A DNA stretch of 51,635 nucleotides, from NCBI GenBank assembly GCA_002070115.1, contig MWCO01000042.1, positions 1 through 51,635 on the forward strand. Direction: 5' to 3'. The first letter of the stretch is position 1. Every line of letters starts with the position of its first letter. Under the pieces are notes generated by a model. The model was not told where the DNA came from and ran no database searches. It worked only from the letters and a program-made list of their open reading frames with translations. The DNA comes from Deltaproteobacteria bacterium ADurb.Bin207 (GTDB taxonomy: Bacteria; Myxococcota_A; Polyangia; Polyangiales; Polyangiaceae). A program made the position numbers and the translations under genes. Positions 25,834-35,453 of the stretch are shown piece after piece.

Positions 25834-28800
25834 CGCTGGCCTCCCTTACGCCCGTTTTCCGGAGCATTGATTTCCTCTCCATTCACCCCAACGCCCTTGT
25901 TTCGCCTTCGCCAGGCAAACGCCGACAAGCCCAACAACAGCGAGGCCAAAAGCCCGCTCTTGCCACCTACTCCAACCCCCGTTTCACAAGCACATCCTCC
26001 ACCACCCGTGGCTAACCCCCAATTTCCCTTGGGTTCCACCTTCGCTTTGCCTCCGGTCCCGCCATCTGGCTCGCCAGTGCCACCCGTCCCAGATGCGCCT
26101 CCCGTCGCTCCTTGCCCTCCTGTTCCACTCGCTCCTCCACTGCCCGACGAGCCGCCGCTTCCTCCGCTTCCCCCACCGCCTTCCACACACTCCCCTTCCT
26201 CACAGTCCTGACCCGATGGACATACCACCCCTTCACAAGGCCAATTGCCACACTGACCCGTCAACGGATCACAGTAGCTGCCATCATCACACGCCTCTTG
26301 CGAACACTTACTGTCCACACACTCGCTGCCGTTGCAAACCTGACCCGCTTCACACGCCTTCTCACAACCCGTCGGTACACACTTGCCCGATTCGCAACGA
26401 TCTCCTTCTTCACACTTCACTCCCGCACACGAGCCAACACACTCGAAGCTCGAAAAGTCTGCCGCAGGCTTGCACACTTGCCCCGCTTCACAGCTATCCG
26501 GCTTACAAGGATTATCCACACATTGACCATCATCACATACTTGTCCGCCTCCACACGGCACGTTCCAACACGTGTCCTGAACACACTTGCCAGCATTCGG
26601 ACCGTAATCCGTACACACCGACGGCGGCGTGCAGGTCACGCCATAACAGGGGCGATGACACGCATTCTGCACGCATACGCAAACCGGCGGCTTCGTCCCA
26701 TCCGTGTCTACCGTCCCCGCTGGCGCACACTCGATTCCCGATGGACCCGTCACCGTCTTCGAGGAACAGTCTCCACAACCGTCCAACACACAACGGTTGC
26801 CAGCGCTTTCCCCACTGTGGCTGTAGTTCACTGCCTCGCACACAAATCCACCCGTAGGACACGGATACTCACCTCCACCGCAAAGCGCCGCGCATTGACA
26901 CCCTCCCGCATACACAACACACGCCTTGCCATCCGAACATAGCGCGGGCTCACCAGCCGACGGATCCTCATCCGTCTGTCCATCGCAATCGTTGTCCAAA
27001 CAATCGCAGATCTCAGGCTGCGGATGAACGCCGCCCACACACATGAATTGGGCATCCACACAGGCCCACTTGCCTGGTTCGCACTGACCTACATCACTGC
27101 CACACGCATCACCTATCTTCTCACTCTCTTTGCCCGGCTTCGGATTGCTCGTGCCGTTGATGCCATCATTCGGTGGCCCCAACTCGTCTACCTTCCCATC
27201 ACAATCGTTGTCCAAACCATCGCAAATCTCCGGCGATGGACCCTTGCCCCCTTCGCAAATGATCTCTCCGTTCGGACCACACTTGCTCACTCCCGGCTTG
27301 CACTGACCCTTGTCCCGATCCCCCGGGTACATCACATCGTCGTACGGCATCCAACACGGCGTGCCTATCGCTATGCCGTTGTCTATCTCCCCATCACAAT
27401 CATTATCCTTGCCGTCGCATACCTCGGGCACCGGTCCCACCGCTCCCACACACTCGATCTTGCCGTCGATGCACTGCTGGACACCCTCCTTGCACTCACC
27501 AACGTTGCTGCCACAAGCCACCGTCGGCAATCCTTCATCCACCGAACCATCGCAGTCGTTGTCCACACCATCGCAGACTTCAGCGTCAGGAGTCTGCCCT
27601 CCCGCACATACCCAACCTCCCCCCACACACGCCAGCGACCCTAGCTGACACGGCGACACCAGCGTCCCAAGCTCATGACAGCTCGCTTGCGGCGGTGCGC
27701 ACCATGCCACCGTATTGCTCGAGCCCGTATAACTACACGGCGTCGAACATCCCGAAGGATCCAACGCCCAGCACGGTTTTTGCGCCGCCGACGGCGCATC
27801 CAACAACGTGCCGTTGTCCACGATCCCATCGCAATCGTCATCGATCCCGTTACATACTTCCGGCTGGGGCTGCACATTCGTTTGACAGATCAGCGCGCCA
27901 TTGACGCAAGCCGTCACGCCCTTGCCGCATACCCCGTCACACGGTTTGCCCACGCTCGATGGGTCGATGTTATCCACAATCCCATCGCAATCGTTGTCCA
28001 ACCCATCACAAATCTCCTCTGATGGGCCTACCCAACCCGTGCATTCTCCCATGCACGGCTTCACACCTCGCTCACATACCGTTTTGGGATGCGACGGGCT
28101 CTTATACACGAGCCCACTATGCCCCGGCACATCACACGCCTCGGGCGGTATGTTCTCGTCGATCTGACCGTTACAGTTATCATCGATCCCATTGCAGATT
28201 TCCGTCTGCGGATGATTCGAACACGCGCCCCACTGCACACCGCCCGTCACACAAGCTCCGGGCGTACTCACAGGCTTGGGTACACACGTCATCTGCCCAG
28301 CACAATGCGCTGGACTTGGAAATCCACAAGACACCGGGTCGACACCATCGTCGGCAATCCCATTGCAATCGTTGTCACAACCATCGCATTGCTCGGCCGT
28401 GGGAACACACTTCACACAACCCGGAATCGAATACGGCACCGAACTGCCGGACGCCTCATCGATGATCCCATTGCAATCATTATCGATGCCGTCACAGATC
28501 TCCGCGCTCGGACACGTGCCGTTGCACTTGATCTGATCTTCATCGATGGTCGAAGCGTTGGGCGTATTGCCATCGCAGTTATTGTCCCGCTCATCGCAAT
28601 ACTCGCCCGGGTCATAACAAAGCCAATTGGCCGAATCGGTCAAATGCGAATTGAGATTCGAGGGCGTATGGCACGGCAACCACCAACGATTTCCGGTCGG
28701 ATTCGATGTGGTGATCGAAGCCTGGAAGTTGGCCATGCACGTGGCACGCGCCGCGCTACAACACTGCGTCATATTCGTCGGATTCGTCGATGGCGTGCGG

Positions 28801-29909
28801 TTGCGATTGCAATAATGCTTGTAGCCTTCGTCGACACATCCGTTGCAGTCATCGTCTTCGTTGTTACAGACTTCAGGTTTGATGGCGCCGCTGATGATTT
28901 CCGCTAACGCTGACGACAACGCCTGCTCCGATACGGCGCCTCGCGCGATCCCATTGCCCGCGTTGGCGATATTCACGTTTGCGGTCGAAGGAGTGGCATT
29001 TTGGGCATCGATGACGTGAACACGCACACGCCAATGGTTCGTTTGACCCGCCGTGGTGATATCGAATCCTGCCCAAAGCTGAGTCGCGGCGTCGACCGCG
29101 GAAGTCCCTTCCCCACACGCCTCCGCGCCGTCCGTCAGCAAAATGACATTGACGGAACGACACCCCAATTCATTTCCCGTCAAGGGTGTTGGAAAATCAT
29201 AGGGTGTTGCCGTTGCCGCTTTCGGAGGTTTGTTCCACCCACGCGCGAGATAACGATAGGCATCACGAAGAATGCCGTTGAGTGGCGTATTGCTCCAAGC
29301 GGGCAATTCACGACAGTCATTGCATCGATTATCCGCCCAAGCCAAAATATCCCCGAAATTGCCGGGGCTCTGGGGCGGGTTCTGATCGGGTTGCAACGCC
29401 ACCAACATCGCTCCCCCACGACGCTGTCTATGAGCCGTCGGCGCCGTGCCAGGAAGCAAGTCCCCGTCGATCGGCCCGCAACCACTAGAACCGGAATTTC
29501 CTGGGAAATTTGAATACGTACAACCAGTGACCGAACTCATGGACGTCGGACACGCGACCGGCGGACTGCCTGTTTGTCTAATATCGAAAGCGAACATCAT
29601 CAGGCCGAAGTTCACCTGTCCCGCGTAAGCCCGCACCGTCTTCGTCAACGCGCACCGAGCCGCGCCATTTCGCGTGTCCGGATAGTCGGTCGGAAACCCG
29701 TTCGCGATTTTGCAACTGTTGGCTGCCGCGCTCGAATACATCGAGCCGGAGGTATCCACAGCCAACAGGAAATAAGGACGCGCCGGCGCAGGCCAATCCG
29801 CCGGATTGTCCGAAAAACAATCCTGCGCTTTGGCTTGCCCGGCGACGCCGAGCAAAATCGCTCCCGTCATCGTCGGTCCAAGGATCCGCCATCTTCTCGC
29901 CATCTTCAT
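25830..29909 (-). CDS. vWA / DNCDG-repeat / EGF-like MYXO-CTERM surface protein, copy 1
   Basis: The 1359-residue product starts with a signal peptide ending G-Q-A-K-A. A vWA domain (about 43-335) has the MIDAS D52-T-S-G-S56 and V-I-L-L-T-D-G. About eleven DNCDG modules (C-D-G-x-D-N-D-C-D-G-x-x-D) follow, then EGF-like Cys-rich modules, a Gly/Ser/Thr linker and a MYXO-CTERM tail: G-G-G-C-A-C-E-T-G, a hydrophobic helix and W-R-R-R. It should be exported, anchored or shed at the surface, with the vWA domain outermost as adhesin. The start lies 7 bases after the previous stop, with ribosome site AGAAGGTGAGG. From the DNCDG region to the linker it is nearly identical to the upstream paralogue, while its vWA domain is clearly different. 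Confidence 0.82.
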   Translation of the reverse strand: MKMARRWRILGPTMTGAILLGVAGQAKAQDCFSDNPADWPAPARPYFLLAVDTSGSMYSSAAANSCKIANGFPTDYPDTRNGAARCALTKTVRAYAGQVNFGLMMFAFDIRQTGSPPVACPTSMSSVTGCTYSNFPGNSGSSGCGPIDGDLLPGTAPTAHRQRRGGAMLVALQPDQNPPQSPGNFGDILAWADNRCNDCRELPAWSNTPLNGILRDAYRYLARGWNKPPKAATATPYDFPTPLTGNELGCRSVNVILLTDGAEACGEGTSAVDAATQLWAGFDITTAGQTNHWRVRVHVIDAQNATPSTANVNIANAGNGIARGAVSEQALSSALAEIISGAIKPEVCNNEDDDCNGCVDEGYKHYCNRNRTPSTNPTNMTQCCSAARATCMANFQASITTSNPTGNRWWLPCHTPSNLNSHLTDSANWLCYDPGEYCDERDNNCDGNTPNASTIDEDQIKCNGTCPSAEICDGIDNDCNGIIDEASGSSVPYSIPGCVKCVPTAEQCDGCDNDCNGIADDGVDPVSCGFPSPAHCAGQMTCVPKPVSTPGACVTGGVQWGACSNHPQTEICNGIDDNCNGQIDENIPPEACDVPGHSGLVYKSPSHPKTVCERGVKPCMGECTGWVGPSEEICDGLDNDCDGIVDNIDPSSVGKPCDGVCGKGVTACVNGALICQTNVQPQPEVCNGIDDDCDGIVDNGTLLDAPSAAQKPCWALDPSGCSTPCSYTGSSNTVAWCAPPQASCHELGTLVSPCQLGSLACVGGGWVCAGGQTPDAEVCDGVDNDCDGSVDEGLPTVACGSNVGECKEGVQQCIDGKIECVGAVGPVPEVCDGKDNDCDGEIDNGIAIGTPCWMPYDDVMYPGDRDKGQCKPGVSKCGPNGEIICEGGKGPSPEICDGLDNDCDGKVDELGPPNDGINGTSNPKPGKESEKIGDACGSDVGQCEPGKWACVDAQFMCVGGVHPQPEICDCLDNDCDGQTDEDPSAGEPALCSDGKACVVYAGGCQCAALCGGGEYPCPTGGFVCEAVNYSHSGESAGNRCVLDGCGDCSSKTVTGPSGIECAPAGTVDTDGTKPPVCVCVQNACHRPCYGVTCTPPSVCTDYGPNAGKCVQDTCWNVPCGGGQVCDDGQCVDNPCKPDSCEAGQVCKPAADFSSFECVGSCAGVKCEEGDRCESGKCVPTGCEKACEAGQVCNGSECVDSKCSQEACDDGSYCDPLTGQCGNWPCEGVVCPSGQDCEEGECVEGGGGSGGSGGSSGSGGASGTGGQGATGGASGTGGTGEPDGGTGGKAKVEPKGNWGLATGGGGCACETGVGVGGKSGLLASLLLGLSAFAWRRRNKGVGVNGEEINAPENGRKGGQR
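25971..28898. repeat. 2.93-kb direct repeat, copy 1 (inside vWA/DNCDG gene 1)
   Basis: This block matches 29998-32925 at a constant offset of 4027 bases. By eye I find about nine substitutions, all clustered at 26031-26096 (codons around the Gly linker and the K-V-E-P-K stretch), and no difference in the rest that I compared. The match ends abruptly at 28898, after which the vWA-coding parts diverge. It covers the DNCDG, EGF-like and linker parts of the gene. Confidence 0.85.
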
Positions 29910-29916
29910 CTCGACC

Positions 29917-32900
29917 TCACCTTCTTTGCCGACGCCTAAGCATTACCGTCAGCCCCGCCATGAGCCCCGCCAACATTCCCCAACGGGAATTCGCCGTTCC
30001 AACCCCCGTTTCACAAGCACATCCTCCACCACCCGTGGCTAACCCCCAATTTCCCTTGTGTTCCTCCTTCGCTTTGCCACCGGTTCCAGCGTCTGGCTCG
30101 CCAGTGCCACCTGTCCCCGATGCGCCTCCCGTCGCTCCTTGCCCTCCTGTTCCACTCGCTCCTCCACTGCCCGACGAGCCGCCGCTTCCTCCGCTTCCCC
30201 CACCGCCTTCCACACACTCCCCTTCCTCACAGTCCTGACCCGATGGACATACCACCCCTTCACAAGGCCAATTGCCACACTGACCCGTCAACGGATCACA
30301 GTAGCTGCCATCATCACACGCCTCTTGCGAACACTTACTGTCCACACACTCGCTGCCGTTGCAAACCTGACCCGCTTCACACGCCTTCTCACAACCCGTC
30401 GGTACACACTTGCCCGATTCGCAACGATCTCCTTCTTCACACTTCACTCCCGCACACGAGCCAACACACTCGAAGCTCGAAAAGTCTGCCGCAGGCTTGC
30501 ACACTTGCCCCGCTTCACAGCTATCCGGCTTACAAGGATTATCCACACATTGACCATCATCACATACTTGTCCGCCTCCACACGGCACGTTCCAACACGT
30601 GTCCTGAACACACTTGCCAGCATTCGGACCGTAATCCGTACACACCGACGGCGGCGTGCAGGTCACGCCATAACAGGGGCGATGACACGCATTCTGCACG
30701 CATACGCAAACCGGCGGCTTCGTCCCATCCGTGTCTACCGTCCCCGCTGGCGCACACTCGATTCCCGATGGACCCGTCACCGTCTTCGAGGAACAGTCTC
30801 CACAACCGTCCAACACACAACGGTTGCCAGCGCTTTCCCCACTGTGGCTGTAGTTCACTGCCTCGCACACAAATCCACCCGTAGGACACGGATACTCACC
30901 TCCACCGCAAAGCGCCGCGCATTGACACCCTCCCGCATACACAACACACGCCTTGCCATCCGAACATAGCGCGGGCTCACCAGCCGACGGATCCTCATCC
31001 GTCTGTCCATCGCAATCGTTGTCCAAACAATCGCAGATCTCAGGCTGCGGATGAACGCCGCCCACACACATGAATTGGGCATCCACACAGGCCCACTTGC
31101 CTGGTTCGCACTGACCTACATCACTGCCACACGCATCACCTATCTTCTCACTCTCTTTGCCCGGCTTCGGATTGCTCGTGCCGTTGATGCCATCATTCGG
31201 TGGCCCCAACTCGTCTACCTTCCCATCACAATCGTTGTCCAAACCATCGCAAATCTCCGGCGATGGACCCTTGCCCCCTTCGCAAATGATCTCTCCGTTC
31301 GGACCACACTTGCTCACTCCCGGCTTGCACTGACCCTTGTCCCGATCCCCCGGGTACATCACATCGTCGTACGGCATCCAACACGGCGTGCCTATCGCTA
31401 TGCCGTTGTCTATCTCCCCATCACAATCATTATCCTTGCCGTCGCATACCTCGGGCACCGGTCCCACCGCTCCCACACACTCGATCTTGCCGTCGATGCA
31501 CTGCTGGACACCCTCCTTGCACTCACCAACGTTGCTGCCACAAGCCACCGTCGGCAATCCTTCATCCACCGAACCATCGCAGTCGTTGTCCACACCATCG
31601 CAGACTTCAGCGTCAGGAGTCTGCCCTCCCGCACATACCCAACCTCCCCCCACACACGCCAGCGACCCTAGCTGACACGGCGACACCAGCGTCCCAAGCT
31701 CATGACAGCTCGCTTGCGGCGGTGCGCACCATGCCACCGTATTGCTCGAGCCCGTATAACTACACGGCGTCGAACATCCCGAAGGATCCAACGCCCAGCA
31801 CGGTTTTTGCGCCGCCGACGGCGCATCCAACAACGTGCCGTTGTCCACGATCCCATCGCAATCGTCATCGATCCCGTTACATACTTCCGGCTGGGGCTGC
31901 ACATTCGTTTGACAGATCAGCGCGCCATTGACGCAAGCCGTCACGCCCTTGCCGCATACCCCGTCACACGGTTTGCCCACGCTCGATGGGTCGATGTTAT
32001 CCACAATCCCATCGCAATCGTTGTCCAACCCATCACAAATCTCCTCTGATGGGCCTACCCAACCCGTGCATTCTCCCATGCACGGCTTCACACCTCGCTC
32101 ACATACCGTTTTGGGATGCGACGGGCTCTTATACACGAGCCCACTATGCCCCGGCACATCACACGCCTCGGGCGGTATGTTCTCGTCGATCTGACCGTTA
32201 CAGTTATCATCGATCCCATTGCAGATTTCCGTCTGCGGATGATTCGAACACGCGCCCCACTGCACACCGCCCGTCACACAAGCTCCGGGCGTACTCACAG
32301 GCTTGGGTACACACGTCATCTGCCCAGCACAATGCGCTGGACTTGGAAATCCACAAGACACCGGGTCGACACCATCGTCGGCAATCCCATTGCAATCGTT
32401 GTCACAACCATCGCATTGCTCGGCCGTGGGAACACACTTCACACAACCCGGAATCGAATACGGCACCGAACTGCCGGACGCCTCATCGATGATCCCATTG
32501 CAATCATTATCGATGCCGTCACAGATCTCCGCGCTCGGACACGTGCCGTTGCACTTGATCTGATCTTCATCGATGGTCGAAGCGTTGGGCGTATTGCCAT
32601 CGCAGTTATTGTCCCGCTCATCGCAATACTCGCCCGGGTCATAACAAAGCCAATTGGCCGAATCGGTCAAATGCGAATTGAGATTCGAGGGCGTATGGCA
32701 CGGCAACCACCAACGATTTCCGGTCGGATTCGATGTGGTGATCGAAGCCTGGAAGTTGGCCATGCACGTGGCACGCGCCGCGCTACAACACTGCGTCATA
32801 TTCGTCGGATTCGTCGATGGCGTGCGGTTGCGATTGCAATAATGCTTGTAGCCTTCGTCGACACATCCGTTGCAGTCATCGTCTTCGTTGTTACAGACTT

Positions 32901-33936
32901 CAGGTTTGATGGCGCCGCTGATGATGTTGGCCAGCGCTTGCGAGAGCTGTGTTTCATTCGTGGCAAATAGCGAGGATCCAGTGCCGCCCGCCGCGGCGAT
33001 CTGGTCGGTATTGGCCTGGTTTCCACCGATGAAATTGATGACGTGAACGGGAATATGAAACGTCTGCGCCACTCCACCGGTCGCCACCGTCACTCCCGTC
33101 TCGTACAAGGCCCGAGCCGCGTTGGCCGCAGGCCCAGGGTCAAACGAGTGATAGGAGGGATCACAGGTTTCATCACCATCCGTGAGGAGAATGACACGAA
33201 TGGCGCGGCACGACGGATCCGTCCCGCGCAGTGGTGAAGGGTAACGAATGGCAGTATTATCCGGATGCACCCATTCCGAAGCGAAATAGCGGTACATATC
33301 GCGAAGCGCACCGTTGAGAGGCGTAAGCCCCCAGGCGGGGTCCCCTTCCTTGGGGTTGGTGATCTCCTGTTGGTCTCCGCAAGCGTTATCCAAGAACCGG
33401 AGAATATTGCCGATGTTTCCCGGAGAGGTTTGCGCGTCCACCTCCAGGGGCACCAAAACCCTTGCCCCTCTTCGACGATTGGTCGCTGTATTGGCAGCAC
33501 CAGGAGGCACGACCGTTCCAGTCGTCGGACCACATCCGGCGCACGAACCACCCGTCTCGTTGAGTTCTGCTTGATAGCACTGCACCTCACAATTCGTGTA
33601 ACAAGTGCCCGTACAATCCCTTAGCTGCAACGCGAACTGAGCGAGGCCGAAGTTCACCTCGCTGAACGCCGCCACCGTTTTGCGAACCGCACATTTGGCA
33701 TGTCCCATCCGGGTGTTTGGATACCCTGGGCAGGAAGGTGGTGTGGCACCGGTGACGTTCAACATCATCGATCCCGAGCTATCGACGACGATCATGAAAT
33801 ACGGCCGGGCCGGTGGCGGCCAATCCGCCGGATTGTCCGAGAAGCAATTCTGAGCTTTCGCTTGCCCGGCGGCGCCGAGCAGAAAAGCTCCCGTCATCGC
33901 CGATCCAACGATACGCCATCTTCTCGATATCCTCAT
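29917..33936 (-). CDS. vWA / DNCDG-repeat / EGF-like MYXO-CTERM surface protein, copy 2
   Basis: The 1339-residue first gene of the operon has the same layout as its downstream paralogue. A signal peptide ends G-Q-A-K-A, a vWA domain has MIDAS D52-S-S-G-S56 and V-I-L-L-T-D-G-D, and about eleven DNCDG modules follow. EGF-like Cys modules, a Gly-rich linker and a MYXO-CTERM tail complete it (G-G-G-C-A-C-E-T-G, hydrophobic helix, L-R-R-R-Q-R-R). The vWA parts of the two copies have the same total length up to the repeat boundary (337 codons) but differ at many positions and by internal insertions. That suggests different ligands on a common stalk. The ribosome site is AGAAGGTGAGG before the ATG. 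A leader identical to that of copy 1, including part of a gene tail, lies upstream. Confidence 0.82.
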   Translation of the reverse strand: MRISRRWRIVGSAMTGAFLLGAAGQAKAQNCFSDNPADWPPPARPYFMIVVDSSGSMMLNVTGATPPSCPGYPNTRMGHAKCAVRKTVAAFSEVNFGLAQFALQLRDCTGTCYTNCEVQCYQAELNETGGSCAGCGPTTGTVVPPGAANTATNRRRGARVLVPLEVDAQTSPGNIGNILRFLDNACGDQQEITNPKEGDPAWGLTPLNGALRDMYRYFASEWVHPDNTAIRYPSPLRGTDPSCRAIRVILLTDGDETCDPSYHSFDPGPAANAARALYETGVTVATGGVAQTFHIPVHVINFIGGNQANTDQIAAAGGTGSSLFATNETQLSQALANIISGAIKPEVCNNEDDDCNGCVDEGYKHYCNRNRTPSTNPTNMTQCCSAARATCMANFQASITTSNPTGNRWWLPCHTPSNLNSHLTDSANWLCYDPGEYCDERDNNCDGNTPNASTIDEDQIKCNGTCPSAEICDGIDNDCNGIIDEASGSSVPYSIPGCVKCVPTAEQCDGCDNDCNGIADDGVDPVSCGFPSPAHCAGQMTCVPKPVSTPGACVTGGVQWGACSNHPQTEICNGIDDNCNGQIDENIPPEACDVPGHSGLVYKSPSHPKTVCERGVKPCMGECTGWVGPSEEICDGLDNDCDGIVDNIDPSSVGKPCDGVCGKGVTACVNGALICQTNVQPQPEVCNGIDDDCDGIVDNGTLLDAPSAAQKPCWALDPSGCSTPCSYTGSSNTVAWCAPPQASCHELGTLVSPCQLGSLACVGGGWVCAGGQTPDAEVCDGVDNDCDGSVDEGLPTVACGSNVGECKEGVQQCIDGKIECVGAVGPVPEVCDGKDNDCDGEIDNGIAIGTPCWMPYDDVMYPGDRDKGQCKPGVSKCGPNGEIICEGGKGPSPEICDGLDNDCDGKVDELGPPNDGINGTSNPKPGKESEKIGDACGSDVGQCEPGKWACVDAQFMCVGGVHPQPEICDCLDNDCDGQTDEDPSAGEPALCSDGKACVVYAGGCQCAALCGGGEYPCPTGGFVCEAVNYSHSGESAGNRCVLDGCGDCSSKTVTGPSGIECAPAGTVDTDGTKPPVCVCVQNACHRPCYGVTCTPPSVCTDYGPNAGKCVQDTCWNVPCGGGQVCDDGQCVDNPCKPDSCEAGQVCKPAADFSSFECVGSCAGVKCEEGDRCESGKCVPTGCEKACEAGQVCNGSECVDSKCSQEACDDGSYCDPLTGQCGNWPCEGVVCPSGQDCEEGECVEGGGGSGGSGGSSGSGGASGTGGQGATGGASGTGGTGEPDAGTGGKAKEEHKGNWGLATGGGGCACETGVGTANSRWGMLAGLMAGLTVMLRRRQRR
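29998..32925. repeat. 2.93-kb direct repeat, copy 2 (inside vWA/DNCDG gene 2)
   Basis: Partner of 25971-28898; see that entry for the differences. The left boundary lies just inside the MYXO-CTERM coding region, whose hydrophobic helices differ between the two genes. The right boundary lies at the I-I-S-G-A-I-K junction between the vWA and DNCDG parts. Confidence 0.85.
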
Positions 33937-33983
33937 CTCGACCTCACCTTCTTTGCCGACGCCCTAGCATCACCGTCAGCTCC
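33937..33983 (-). pseudogene. Relic of the 3' end of a further vWA/DNCDG gene
   Basis: On the minus strand, immediately before the ATG of copy 2, this stretch encodes L-T-V-M-L-G-R-R-Q-R-R-stop plus the ribosome site. It matches 29910-29956 (the tail of copy 2 and leader of copy 1): the first 27 bases are identical, then about 5 substitutions in 20. It is what remains of the MYXO-CTERM end of another copy that once lay upstream, or a duplicated leader that carried the tail along. Confidence 0.6.
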
Positions 33984-34331
33984 CCAAATCGCCGCGCGAG
34001 CAACTCTCATCCGACCCTCACGAAGTCCCCCTGCCCGGGCTTCCATGCCCACACGCAAGCAAAGCGTTGAGCATGCAGACGCTGGGTGAACAAGCCTCGT
34101 GCTCACGGTGAACCTCGACAACCACGACCAGACCTTACCGAACGGACTTAAGGTTCGCACAGGGCAGGGCAGTGAACAAGCCCAGACATAGAGGTGTCCT
34201 TGTAGTGCAACACTTTCTGCGCTCAATGAAATCAAGGTTGTATATCTCCAAGAAAGGTGCGACGCCCGCCCACATCGACTACGCAAGAGGTGCATCTCGA
34301 CCCGTGAGAGCTGCAAAGGTACCCTGAAAAA
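33984..34331. other. Intergenic region between the vWA operon and the WYL regulator
   Basis: No convincing gene. It should hold the divergent promoters for the operon (minus) and the regulator (plus), but I see no clear -35/-10 pair. There is an 11-base direct repeat, GTGAACAAGCC, at 34086-34096 and 34172-34182, spaced 86 bases, on the side facing the operon. It could be a regulator site. Confidence 0.4.
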
Positions 34332-35396
34332 GTGACTTCCATCCTACCAACCGGTCTTTCCCGTGGACGTCCCTCCGGAAAGTTCGTCCAAGTTACACGC
34401 CTGGAACGTCTCCGCTCGCTGATGCTCGCTCGCGGCGGTGGAACCACACTTCAGGAAATCGCCGAAGTGCTCCAGGTCACACCTCGCACCGCACGAAGAT
34501 ACCTCCAGCGGTTCCAACAAGAATTCGAACTCGAACAAGTTTCCTCCCCATCGCGCTCACGCCATTGGCGTGTGAAGTCCATCGAACGTCCCCGCAAAAT
34601 CGGCCTTCGACGAGCCCAATGCTACGCGCTTCTCGCCACACGCCGCCTGTTCGAACCCATGCGCGGTTCGGCGCTCTTCGACGAATTCGAAGATGCCATT
34701 CATTCGTTGACCACACTCGCCAATCGACCAGGACGAGGTCCAAACGCGGGATTGGTCGATACCAACGTCGAAGATCGCTTCGTTCATCTTCCCGCACAAC
34801 CCGCCAACTACCGCACGCGCATCGAGGATGTGGATGTTTTCTATCACGCCGTCGCCGATTTGCATCCCGTCGAATGTCGGCTCCGCACCCACGAAACCCA
34901 AGAGCAACTCGTCACCTTGCTCCCCTATGCCATCGTCCTTTATCAAGATGATATTTTCATCATCGCTGCCGAATCCCAACACGAAACCGAAGAAGCCAGG
35001 GTGTACGCCCTCGATGACCTTCGTGCAGCGAACCTTCTTTCCACCGAACGGTTCGCTTTGCCGAAAGGCTTTCATCTCAAACCCTACTACCAAGGACGGT
35101 TCGGCCTTTTTCTTTCCTCGAGAAAAACACGTATTGTCGTGGACTTCGATGCCAGCGTCGCCTCACAACTGCGTCGACGACAAATCCATCCCAGTCAGCG
35201 TTTGTCGAATCTGCGTTCGGGAGGATTACGCATGACCCTATACGTCGACAACCTCGACGTCGTGGCTCGCTGGGTTCTTGGTTTCGGACCTCATGCCCGC
35301 GTCATCGAACCCGAACCTCTCCGTCAGCAGGTCATCCATGAACTGAAAGCTACCCTGTCTCTTTATCGGGAACGCTCCGGCAAAAACCCAGCCTGA
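34332..35396 (+). CDS. WYL-domain transcriptional regulator
   Basis: This 354-residue protein has an N-terminal HTH of the DeoR/HTH_11 type (T-L-Q-E-I-A-E-V-L-Q-V-T-P-R-T-A-R-R-Y). It is followed by a linker and a WYL-like domain (Y-R-T-R-I-E-D-V-D-V, then L-L-P-Y-A-I-V-L-Y-Q-D-D-I-F-I-I-A). The C-terminal extension (V-D-N-L-D-V-V-A-R-W-V-L-G-F-G) is typical of the family. These proteins bind DNA and sense nucleic acid or nucleotide ligands through the WYL domain. It starts with GTG and is divergent from the large surface-protein operon, so it may regulate that operon; this is inference from position only. Confidence 0.82.
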   Translation: MTSILPTGLSRGRPSGKFVQVTRLERLRSLMLARGGGTTLQEIAEVLQVTPRTARRYLQRFQQEFELEQVSSPSRSRHWRVKSIERPRKIGLRRAQCYALLATRRLFEPMRGSALFDEFEDAIHSLTTLANRPGRGPNAGLVDTNVEDRFVHLPAQPANYRTRIEDVDVFYHAVADLHPVECRLRTHETQEQLVTLLPYAIVLYQDDIFIIAAESQHETEEARVYALDDLRAANLLSTERFALPKGFHLKPYYQGRFGLFLSSRKTRIVVDFDASVASQLRRRQIHPSQRLSNLRSGGLRMTLYVDNLDVVARWVLGFGPHARVIEPEPLRQQVIHELKATLSLYRERSGKNPA

Positions 35397-35453
35397 ATCC
35401 AACGCCGCTATCCACCGCGGTTTCGCCAACAACGCCCCCCCTGCCCCGAAAGG

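Noticed and set aside
26093..28907. Long open frames on the plus strand opposite the vWA/DNCDG genes (for example 26112-26942 and 28089-28907, repeated at +4027)
   Set aside because: They mirror the repetitive Cys/Asp-rich codons of the minus-strand genes, have low-complexity His/Thr/Arg/Ile composition and no ribosome sites or homology; they are shadows.
22666..33936. Regularly spaced short repeats resembling a CRISPR array
   Set aside because: The periodicity comes from DNCDG protein modules of variable spacing inside intact coding frames; there are no uniform spacers and no cas genes.
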